Positions 7,594-15,900 of a stretch of 42,693 nt of DNA are shown one piece after another; position 1 is the first letter of the stretch, and every line of letters starts with the position of its first letter. The stretch covers positions 65,977 through 108,669 of the forward strand of contig NZRO01000025.1 in assembly GCA_002696275.1 (NCBI GenBank). Reading direction: 5' to 3'. The position numbers were made by a program, and so were the translations under genes. The notes beneath the pieces were generated by a model. It was not told where the DNA came from and did no database searches. It worked only from the letters and a program-made list of their open reading frames with translations. The DNA is from Flavobacteriales bacterium. GTDB lineage: Bacteria > Bacteroidota > Bacteroidia > Flavobacteriales > BACL11.

Positions 7594-8890
7594 AAAAATG
7601 AATTTTTATAAACGAAAACAAAAATGGAAGTATGCGCTTTTTACGGTAGCTATAATAATTTCATCACTATCCATTTATCTAACACGCACTTTAGAGAAAT
7701 CCTTGGAAGAGTCTATCAACTCTTTATCTCAATCTATTGAGACTTTAAAACAAAATGAAGAAACTCTTAAAAGAGAGGAGGCCGAAAATATGGCAAACTT
7801 TGCAAAAGCCATACAGCACCTAAACAATATGGACCCTGAAATTGAAGGTGACTTTTCTTTTTCAATGGAAATTGTAAAACAAAATGTTCGTATTCCTCTG
7901 ATACTTATTGATGAATGTCAGGACATACTTCAAACCAGAAACCTGAATATACCATTAGAAATTGAAAGAGATCCAGAAAAAAAGAAAAGTTTTATTATAA
8001 ATGAGTTAGAGACAATGGAAAGGTTAGGTGATTCAATATTTATAGATGTTTTTGGAGAGAAGCAAAGGTTATATTATAAAAATTCAGACATATTAAATCA
8101 AACAAGTATGATGCATGAATTTACTTTAGAAAAACAAAAATTTACTAAAGAAATTTTAAATGAAATGAAATGGTATCCATTTTATCAACTATCATTTATA
8201 TTGCTGTTCGTTCTTTTTGCTTATTTTATTTTTAATGCCGCAAGGAAGTCTGAACAAAACCAAGTTTGGGCAGGCATGGCTAAAGAAACCGCTCATCAAA
8301 TTGGAACTCCTCTCTCTTCTTTAATAGCTTGGGTAGAGTTACTAAAGCAAGATAATAATAATGAAGTTATGACTAAAGAAATGGAGAAAGATCTTAAAAG
8401 ACTTCAAACTATTACAGAGCGATTTTCAAAAATTGGATCAAAAGCTGAATTAATTGAAGAAAATCTGGAGGATATTATTTCAGAATCGATCTCTTATATG
8501 GAGAAGAGATTTTCAAAAAATATTCAGTTTGATCAACAATCAAACCTAATAGAAAAAAAGTTGAAAATAAATAAAGTTCTTATTATATGGGTTATAGAAA
8601 ATATATGTAAAAATGCTGCTGACGCAATGAAAGGTGAAGGGGTGATCAGTATTAATTGTACAGAACATGACAAAAATGTTCAGATTTTGATTTCAGATAC
8701 CGGTAGTGGAATTGATAAATCAATTGTAAAATCTATATTTATGCCTGGTATAACCTCTAAGAAGAGAGGATGGGGGCTTGGTCTGTCTTTAGTAAAAAGG
8801 ATTATTGAGGATTATCATAAAGGAAAAATTTTTGTTGAAAAATCAAGTAAAGATGAGGGAACTACATTTTGTATCATCCTTCCTAAATAA
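7583..8890 (+). CDS. Sensor histidine kinase (orphan)
   Basis: Membrane sensor kinase that should autophosphorylate on His and pass phosphate to a response regulator not encoded nearby. The 435-residue protein has TM1 at about 16-32, a periplasmic sensor region to about 200, TM2 at about 205-225 and a HisKA segment with the phosphoacceptor H238 in AHQIGTPLSSL. The HATPase part shows an N box (NICKNAADAM, about 340-349), a G1 box (DTGSGI) and a G2 box (GWGLGLSL). There is no HAMP or receiver domain. The HQIGTP form of the H box is common in Bacteroidota. It overlaps the AsmA-like gene by 11 bp, suggesting co-expression and a role in envelope sensing. An ATG at 7598 is an alternative start. Confidence 0.9.
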   Translation: MKIKKMNFYKRKQKWKYALFTVAIIISSLSIYLTRTLEKSLEESINSLSQSIETLKQNEETLKREEAENMANFAKAIQHLNNMDPEIEGDFSFSMEIVKQNVRIPLILIDECQDILQTRNLNIPLEIERDPEKKKSFIINELETMERLGDSIFIDVFGEKQRLYYKNSDILNQTSMMHEFTLEKQKFTKEILNEMKWYPFYQLSFILLFVLFAYFIFNAARKSEQNQVWAGMAKETAHQIGTPLSSLIAWVELLKQDNNNEVMTKEMEKDLKRLQTITERFSKIGSKAELIEENLEDIISESISYMEKRFSKNIQFDQQSNLIEKKLKINKVLIIWVIENICKNAADAMKGEGVISINCTEHDKNVQILISDTGSGIDKSIVKSIFMPGITSKKRGWGLGLSLVKRIIEDYHKGKIFVEKSSKDEGTTFCIILPK

Positions 8891-8892
8891 TT

Positions 8893-9738
8893 TTATAGAG
8901 AGCAGTTTCCTAAATTATTTTTATTTAGATAGTTTTGGTGATACTCCTCTGCTCTAAAAAAAACAGGAGCTTTCTCGATTTTAGTAACTATTGGATTACT
9001 CCACTTTTCTTTAATAAGTTCAATAGAATTTAAAGCCAAATTCCTCTGAACATCTGTAGTATAAAAAATTATAGACCTATATTGTGTCCCTATATCTAAT
9101 CCCTGTCTATTTAGAGTGGTTGGATTATGATTTTTCCAAAAAATATCTAATAAACTTTCATATGAAATGACATTTTCATCAAAATATATTTCAACAACCT
9201 CAGCATGATTGGTTTCTCCTGAACATACTTCTTTATAATTTGGGTGGATAGTATCCCCCCCCATATATCCCGATTGACACATATAAACTCCTTTTCTCTC
9301 TCTAAATACCCTCTCAACATTCCAAAAGCATCCAGCCCCAAAATATGCTTTTGATAAATTATTATATTTCTTGAATTGAATACTTAAAGAATTTACACAA
9401 TGTCGAGTATCCTTTTCAGTAATTTGCTCTCCATGAAATACATGTCCTAAATGCCCGTTACAATTGCTACAACAAATTTCAGTACGCACTCTTCCACCAC
9501 TAAGGTCTTCATGTCTTGATATAGCTCCCGGAATTTCATCATCAAAAGAGGGCCATCCACAACCAGAATTAAATTTAGTTTTTGATTCATATAAAGGATT
9601 TTTACATGCTCTACAAATAAAAACACCTGCTTCAAAGTGATTATTATATATACCTGTAAAAGGAGCCTCTGTTCCCTTGTTTACGATAATATCTCTTTCT
9701 TCCTTGTTTAAATCTGAAAAAAAATCTTTACTACTCAT
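8893..9738 (-). CDS. msrBA: Fused peptide methionine sulfoxide reductase MsrB-MsrA
   Basis: Repairs oxidised methionine in proteins: MsrB reduces the R-sulfoxide and MsrA the S-sulfoxide. Residues 1-124 are MsrB, with zinc cysteines 42/45 (CRAC) and 90/93 (CSNC) and catalytic Cys114 in RHCVNSLSI. Residues ~130-281 are MsrA, with catalytic Cys137 in GCFW and a Cys two residues from the C-terminus (NCSL) that may serve in recycling. The B-then-A order is the reverse of the better-known MsrA-MsrB fusions. No signal peptide is seen, so it is probably cytoplasmic. It lies 10 bp after the deacetylase gene on the same strand and ends 2 bp from the convergent kinase gene. Confidence 0.94.
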   Translation of the reverse strand: MSSKDFFSDLNKEERDIIVNKGTEAPFTGIYNNHFEAGVFICRACKNPLYESKTKFNSGCGWPSFDDEIPGAISRHEDLSGGRVRTEICCSNCNGHLGHVFHGEQITEKDTRHCVNSLSIQFKKYNNLSKAYFGAGCFWNVERVFRERKGVYMCQSGYMGGDTIHPNYKEVCSGETNHAEVVEIYFDENVISYESLLDIFWKNHNPTTLNRQGLDIGTQYRSIIFYTTDVQRNLALNSIELIKEKWSNPIVTKIEKAPVFFRAEEYHQNYLNKNNLGNCSL

Positions 9739-9748
9739 TATTTAATCT

Positions 9749-10618
9749 TTAAAATACATTTCCTTCCTTATCAATATTGACTATTGGAGCCCTTTCCCAA
9801 TCAATTAATTTATCCGCCTGTCTAATATCAATAAAGTTAAACTCTTTAATTAACTTCTTAAATTTAGTAAATGCCCCAGATAGATTATAATAGGACTTAA
9901 ACTTTCTTTTTAATGACAGCCCTTCCAACATAGGTTGATTTGGATCAAAATCTCTTGGATGAAAATAAGTCATAGTATAATCTGATTTTTTGACTAAAAT
10001 CCTAATTAATGAGTATGGGAAAAATCTAAAATACCCTCCACCAGTTGTAGTAAACCTATTTCCTAGAAAACTACTCATACTCATAGGGAATTCTTTTATT
10101 TCATGTTTATTAAATTTTAATTTAACAGGTCGTGATTCTGTGAAATTTATAAAACCCCCGTCGTCTCTTACCGCAGGAAAAATAGATGCGTCATATTTAA
10201 TTCCTAATTCCTTAAGTACATCAAAAACCCAAACATTTTCCTTTCTCACAGAGAATCCTGGAGCTCTATAGGACACAACTTTCTCAGAAGTAATATCTTC
10301 TAATCTTTTTATACATGTTTCTAAATCTGTTTTATATTCTTTTGGAGATTGCTGATATGCAACTTTATGCATATCTGAATGCGCTGCTATCTCAAACCCG
10401 TAATCATGAATTTTTTTTATGATTTGTGGATGTTTTTCAGCTATATATCCTAAAATAAAAAATGTTGCTTTTACATTATTTTCTAACAGTACCTCAAGTA
10501 TTTTATCTGTTCCTATATGTATTCTATCTTCATATGCATTCCATTTTTCAAGAATATCTGAAGGATATTTATGAAGGATATGATACCAGTCCTCTATGTC
10601 AAAAGTTAGAATATTCAT
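9749..10618 (-). CDS. Polysaccharide deacetylase, NodB fold with DUF3473
   Basis: Likely removes N- or O-acetyl groups from an exopolysaccharide or surface glycan. NodB motifs are visible over 289 residues: FDIEDW with D7/D10 near the N-terminus, metal-binding H80 and H84 in HSDMH, and RAPGFS near 117-123. The C-terminal part (FPMSMS, GGGYFRFFP, YFHPRDFDP) is the DUF3473 extension typical of the exopolysaccharide-associated subfamily. There is no signal peptide, so it may act on the cytoplasmic side or on lipid-linked sugars. No glycan cluster is next to it; the downstream partner is msrBA, 10 bp away. Confidence 0.88.
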   Translation of the reverse strand: MNILTFDIEDWYHILHKYPSDILEKWNAYEDRIHIGTDKILEVLLENNVKATFFILGYIAEKHPQIIKKIHDYGFEIAAHSDMHKVAYQQSPKEYKTDLETCIKRLEDITSEKVVSYRAPGFSVRKENVWVFDVLKELGIKYDASIFPAVRDDGGFINFTESRPVKLKFNKHEIKEFPMSMSSFLGNRFTTTGGGYFRFFPYSLIRILVKKSDYTMTYFHPRDFDPNQPMLEGLSLKRKFKSYYNLSGAFTKFKKLIKEFNFIDIRQADKLIDWERAPIVNIDKEGNVF

Positions 10619-10640
10619 TTAAAGGTTTTGGGAACTTTCA

Positions 10641-10648
10641 CAAAAATA
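10641..10648 (-). promoter_or_regulatory. -7 element upstream of the deacetylase-msrBA operon
   Basis: TATTTTTG read on the minus strand matches TAnnTTTG. It ends 22 nt before the ATG at 10618. No clear -33 partner is seen. Confidence 0.45.
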
Positions 10649-10704
10649 CAAAAATTTCTAAAAAATTTAAACGAGTTAAAAATGGTAATTTATTTCGATC
10701 TTAA

Positions 10705-10712
10705 TAGATTTG
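10705..10712 (+). promoter_or_regulatory. -7 element upstream of hemW
   Basis: TAGATTTG matches TAnnTTTG and ends 17 nt before the TTG start of hemW. The -33 region is not recognisable. Confidence 0.45.
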
Positions 10713-10729
10713 CATAAATATTTTTCTAA

Positions 10730-11860
10730 TTGTCTGCTATATACATACATATTCCTTATTGTAAACAAAAGTGTACTTATTGTAATTTCTATTTTAAAAC
10801 AAATCTGAAAGATAAAAATAAACTAATTGAATCACTAATCAAAGAAATCTCTCTCACAAAAGATTATCTCAAAAACAATAAATTAAAAAGCTTATATTTA
10901 GGAGGTGGGACCCCATCTGTAATGAATAAGGAAAGTTTAGGTTTAATTTTTAGGAAAGTCCAAGAATATTATCAAATTACTTCAGAAACTGAAACAACTA
11001 TTGAATGTAATCCAGAAGACTTATCAATAGAAAAGTTAAACGAGTTGAAGGATTTAGGCTTTAACAGATTAAGTATTGGTATACAATCTTTTAAAGATCA
11101 AGATTTAATTTTTATGAATAGAAATCATAATAGATATCAAGCCATAAATAGTGTGAAAAATGCAAAAAAAGTTGGATTTAAAAATATCTCTATAGACCTG
11201 ATATTTTCTTTACCAAATCAAAGCCTAAAGGATTGGAACCAAAACTTAAAGATAGCATTTGAATTAGATATTCAACATATTTCCTCATATTCACTTACTA
11301 TAGAAGAAAAAACAAAACTAAAATATCTAATTGATAAGAAAAAGGTAACTGAATTAGTGGATATCGATTCTTCGAATCATTTTAAATTATTAGTAAATGA
11401 ATGTGGAAAAAGAGGATTTATTCAGTATGAAATTTCAAACTTTGGAAAAAAGAATTACTTTTCTACTCACAATTCAAACTATTGGATTGGCTCAGAATAC
11501 CTAGGTATTGGTCCATCTGCTCATTCTTACAATGGAAAAAGTAGAAGTTGGAACATTTCTAACAATTCAAAATATATAAATTCAATAAATGATAATATTA
11601 TACCGTCTACTGTAGAAAAATTAACAAATTCTGAAAAATTTAATGATTATATGATGACTTCATTGCGAACAATGTGGGGTTCTGATTTGGTATTTATAAA
11701 GAAAAAATTTGGACATAATATTTATTATAATTTAAATCATCAAATTCAAAAGTGGATTAAATCTAAAGATATTTATCAAGAAAAAAATAAAATATATCTA
11801 ACGACTAAAGGAAAATTTATATCAGATTCTATTTGTTCCGATTTGTTTATAGTGGATTAA
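10730..11860 (+). CDS. hemW: Radical SAM heme chaperone HemW-like protein
   Basis: Radical SAM protein formerly annotated as oxygen-independent coproporphyrinogen oxidase; in the family HemW acts as a heme chaperone for cytochromes. The Cys11-X3-Cys15-X2-Cys18 cluster motif (CKQKCTYCNF) binds the 4Fe-4S centre. GGGTPSVM (SAM-binding), ECNPEDL and the GIQSF segment follow in the family order. At 376 residues it is full length. The reading frame starts at TTG (10730), directly before SAIYIHIPYC, and no ATG is better placed. It ends at the intergenic region that holds the shared terminator with the porP gene. Confidence 0.9.
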   Translation: MSAIYIHIPYCKQKCTYCNFYFKTNLKDKNKLIESLIKEISLTKDYLKNNKLKSLYLGGGTPSVMNKESLGLIFRKVQEYYQITSETETTIECNPEDLSIEKLNELKDLGFNRLSIGIQSFKDQDLIFMNRNHNRYQAINSVKNAKKVGFKNISIDLIFSLPNQSLKDWNQNLKIAFELDIQHISSYSLTIEEKTKLKYLIDKKKVTELVDIDSSNHFKLLVNECGKRGFIQYEISNFGKKNYFSTHNSNYWIGSEYLGIGPSAHSYNGKSRSWNISNNSKYINSINDNIIPSTVEKLTNSEKFNDYMMTSLRTMWGSDLVFIKKKFGHNIYYNLNHQIQKWIKSKDIYQEKNKIYLTTKGKFISDSICSDLFIVD

Positions 11861-11937
11861 CTATTTTCAACAAAAAACTGTTTATAACTTGATTTACAAC
11901 AACTTACAAAAAAAGACTTTTGTAATACCTTTGTAAT

Positions 11938-12026
11938 AGTCGTAATACTTGTTTTGGGTTGTACATTTCTTTCTCAGATTTTCGTACAGCATAAAAAAAG
12001 CCCTTCTGGAAGAAAGGGCTTTTTTA
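11938..12026 (+). ncRNA. Possible small RNA
   Basis: A perfect -7 element, TACCTTTG (11926-11933), lies in the hemW-porP gap and points into an ~85-90 nt non-coding segment. That segment contains a hairpin (GTTGTAC 11958-11964 with GTACAGC 11984-11990, 7 pairs including one wobble, 19 nt pyrimidine-rich loop). A GC-stemmed hairpin with a T tract follows directly (11993-12026). Promoter, hairpin and terminator in order suggest an independent transcript. No -33 box is clear, and I recognise no known RNA family, so the segment could equally be the 3' UTR of hemW. Confidence 0.3.
11993..12026. terminator. Bidirectional rho-independent terminator
   Basis: GCCCTT (12000-12005) pairs with AAGGGC (12014-12019), flanked by an A tract on the left and a T tract on the right, so the stem extends and works in both directions. 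It sits between the convergent hemW (+) and porP/sprF-like (-) genes. Confidence 0.85.
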
Positions 12027-12044
12027 TTTATATATATTGTATGT

Positions 12045-12956
12045 TTATCTCATTATTTGATTTTCAGTAGAAGGACGGAAAGTAATTCCAAACATAAACT
12101 CGTGGGAACCTGAAGTATAAGAATTGATATCTGAGTTAGGGATATCATAAGAATATCCAACCATATATTTATCTTGTATATAAAATCCTAGTAATGCAGA
12201 AATATCCCCATTGTTTCTATAGTCCATACCCATCCAGAATTTATCATTATATATTGTTTTTAAACCTATATCAACCTGAGATTGATCAGATACTGATTTA
12301 TACAATACAGAAGGTTGAATCCCCCAATAATGACTTACCTTAATATTATATAAACCCATTATATTCATATGACGAGCTAAACTAGCGTCTAATGTAACTG
12401 TATCTGTTCCTGTTAAAGTTAACTCACTGTTTAATAATTGTGGAATAGAAGCTCCTATATACCACTTATCTTCATTGTAAATATTTAATCCAAAAGTTGC
12501 ATCTGGAACTATATTTACAATTTCACCTCCATTCATTAAGGGATCATCAGGGTTAGCTAAATTCCAATTTACTTTATCAATTTTAAATTGAGAAAATCCT
12601 CCCGACAGAGCTAACGAGAGTTTTATATTTTGGGATATATTTAGATGATAAGCATAAGTTAATGCAGCTCCAGCCCTACTAGTAGGACCTACTTGATCAT
12701 TAAAGACAGTCCCCCCTAATCCAACATGGTCGGAAGTTCTTCCATAGATACTTAATAAGGTAGTTTTTGGAGCATCCTCAATTCCTACCCACTGGTTTCT
12801 AACAGATGTCTTTATTTGATAATAATCATTCATACCCGCTATTGCAGGGTTTACTGCAAAATCGTTAATCATAAATTGTGACAATTGAGGAGTTTGTTGA
12901 GCATACAACATACTTCCTATAAAAATTGATACAAATAATAGACTTAATTTTTTCAT
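12045..12956 (-). CDS. PorP/SprF family type IX secretion partner protein
   Basis: Outer-membrane beta-barrel-like protein of the PorP/SprF family, which helps export or anchor a specific type IX-secreted surface protein encoded beside it. The 303 residues start with a signal peptide (MKKLSLLFVSIFIGSMLYA). The family signature QTPQLSQFMINDFAVNPAIAG follows, then VRNQWVGIEDAP, and alternating beta strands to a C-terminal strand ending in FMFGITFRP. It starts 12 bp after the stop of the SprB-repeat gene, so the two form an operon. The specific partner is inferred from this pairing. Confidence 0.92.
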   Translation of the reverse strand: MKKLSLLFVSIFIGSMLYAQQTPQLSQFMINDFAVNPAIAGMNDYYQIKTSVRNQWVGIEDAPKTTLLSIYGRTSDHVGLGGTVFNDQVGPTSRAGAALTYAYHLNISQNIKLSLALSGGFSQFKIDKVNWNLANPDDPLMNGGEIVNIVPDATFGLNIYNEDKWYIGASIPQLLNSELTLTGTDTVTLDASLARHMNIMGLYNIKVSHYWGIQPSVLYKSVSDQSQVDIGLKTIYNDKFWMGMDYRNNGDISALLGFYIQDKYMVGYSYDIPNSDINSYTSGSHEFMFGITFRPSTENQIMR

Positions 12957-12968
12957 CTTAATTTAAAT

Positions 12969-15900
12969 TTATCTTACAATAGTAACAGCTCCTGTTTGTA
13001 AATCTGAGCCATCATTTTGGTTAATAGTATAATAATATGTACCTACTGGTAATGGGTTCCCTTCTGAAGTACCATCCCATTTATTATTGTTATAATTTTC
13101 TCCAGTCGAGCTATAGATTAAAGTACCCCATCTATTAAATATCTTTATTTCAGCATAAGGATATCTTTCTATATCAAGTATTTCCCACTCATCATTTATT
13201 CCGTCGCCATTAGGTGAAATTGCATCATAAGGAACCGCTCCTACAACTACATAAATAGAGTCAACACCTTGACATCCTATATTATCTGTTACTGTAACAT
13301 AATACCAAGTTGAAACATCAGGGTAATCTGTTATACTAAATCCTGTTGCTGTGTCATTATCCCAAGTCCACTGAAAGTTATTATATAAATTAGAAGAGGA
13401 AATAGTTGTTTGATCTCCTTTCACAAGCGGATTTGGATCAGCAGTAGGATTAATATCTAACTGCTCCACCTCAAAAGTTGCTTCAATATTAAATGGATCT
13501 AATGGACAATTTACCTCATCAGTAATAGTAAGCTGGTAGTTTGTTATTGGATCTTGAGGGGTAACTGTGATAGAAGCAGTTGTTCCTATTATAACATTAT
13601 CATTCATGTTTGTCCACATATAAGAATGATTTGGTTTATCTTCTATCTGAATAAATACTGATTTTCCTAAACATATTGTTGAGTCTAAATAATCATCATT
13701 ATTTGGTAAAAACACATTCATGTGGCCATTAATATGAGTTTGATCAGTAATTGTACATCCATTATCATCTGTCACAACAACAGTATAAGATGTATTAGGA
13801 GTAAGATTTGTTGCTGAAGATGTTGTTTGGCCTCCAGGAGTCCATAAATAAGTATAGTTTGGAGTTCCTCCTAAAACATAAGCGGTTGCACTTCCTTCGG
13901 TTAAACATGTTTTATCTGTAGAATCTGTAAAAATACTTAAAGGGTTAGTTGGTTGTGCAACATATACCATGTTCGAATTTGCTGTACAATTATTTACATC
14001 TGTTACAACAACCTGATAAATTCCAGTGTCTAAGTCTGAATATGTTCCGGTTCCAGTACTTGTGCCAAAATCATAGTTTGTAGTAGCATTACCAATATTT
14101 GGAGTCCATGAATAAGTATATTGATTATTTACATTTACAGAACCTCCATTAACTGTAACAGTAATCTCACCCGTTGATTCTCCAAAGCATAAAACATCTG
14201 AAATATCAACATCAAAAATATTTGCTTGTAACAAATCTGGTTGTGAGAGAGTATAATCTGTTGTGTCCATACATCCTAAAACATCTGTGGCAACAACAAC
14301 ATATGTTGCTGCAGACAGATTATTAATTGATGTTGACGATGAAGATTGACCTGTATTCCAAGTATATATTACATTGCCTGTATTTCCACCAGTCGTAGAA
14401 ACAGACAGAGACCCGTTACTACCACCATAACATGATATATCACCTGACTGTAAAATCGATATTTCAAATTCTTCTGGTTGAGTTAAATCATATGTTTCTG
14501 TTGTAGTACATCCTAAAGCGTCCGTAATAATGCAGGTAAATGTTGAGATGTTTGTAATTTCATCCACACACAAACCTATAGCTGTTTGTGTTGTTTGAGA
14601 TAATACATCATTCCATTGAAAGTTATATATTGAATTTCCAGATCCATTAATATTCGGGACTCCACCTGAAACATTAATTGTAATCTCTCCGTCACAATAA
14701 TTCCAGCATGTAGGGTTTTGTGTCGCGCCAATATTAGTAGATAGGACACTATTTCCATTTACAATAGCAGTTGTAGTAGAAGAACAGTTGTTTTCATCTG
14801 TTACAGTAATATCATAATTACCAACTCCTACATTACTAATAGAATAAGTTGTATCTCCAGTGTTCCACAGATATGAGTAAGTTGTAGCAGATCCTACACC
14901 GCCTGAACCATTCCAAGTAATCGCTCCATTTGTCCATCCAGAACAGGTAATATGATCAATGACAAAATTATGAGAAATCACTGTTGGTTCTTGGTATGTT
15001 AAAACCTCTTGATAGATACAACCATTGACATCAGTAATTTCAAAAGTATATAATCCAGCCACAAGGCCTGTTATATAATTAGAGGTTCCATTATAAAATA
15101 TATTATTAGAGGAATCATATATTGTTTTAACATAAGGTCCATTTCCTCCATTTATTGAAATAGTAGCTGTCCCAGAATTATCTCCATTACACTTTATTTC
15201 ATATCCGTTCCACAATGAGGTAGTAATAGATACATCTAATACATCTGGCTCTTCTATTATAATTATATCTTGAGCTGAACAATTATTAGAATCTACAACC
15301 TGTACAGTATAAGTTCCAGGACCATACGAATGGAAATATGCCATATTTGTATGGTAGGCCCCTCCATTTACAGAATATAAATAAGGAGATACACCTCCGA
15401 AAGCATCAATCGCCAGAATTTGACCATCATTTGCTCCATTACAAGTAATATGAGAAAAAATAGTTGTATCTATATACAAAGAATCTGGTTGAGTAATAAT
15501 AACAGTATCTCTATCTATACAGCCTTTAGAATCTCTAACATACATTATATATTGATTAGGAGAAAGATTAATAAATGAAATTCCATTCTGAGTAAATACT
15601 CCATTAGTATTAGAATAAACATAAGGCAGTTGACCACCAGTTGCTAAAACGGTAATAGAAGCATTATTCGCATTATTACAAGTAATTTCAGATATAATTA
15701 ATGAATCTATTTCTATAGATTGTGAAGGTTCTAAAATTTCTACTGAATCAATAAATAAACAAGAAAATGAATCAGTAACTGTTAAAGTATGATAACCAGC
15801 GGTAAATGTATTAACAAAGTTTACTGTACTTCCGTTAGACCATAATAAATTATACGGTCCAACACCGCCGGAAATAATCGCGGTAGCTTGACCGTCTGAG

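Noticed and set aside
11861-11930. AT-rich segment in front of the small-RNA candidate as a replication origin
   Set aside because: No DnaA-box cluster and no origin-linked genes such as dnaA are present.
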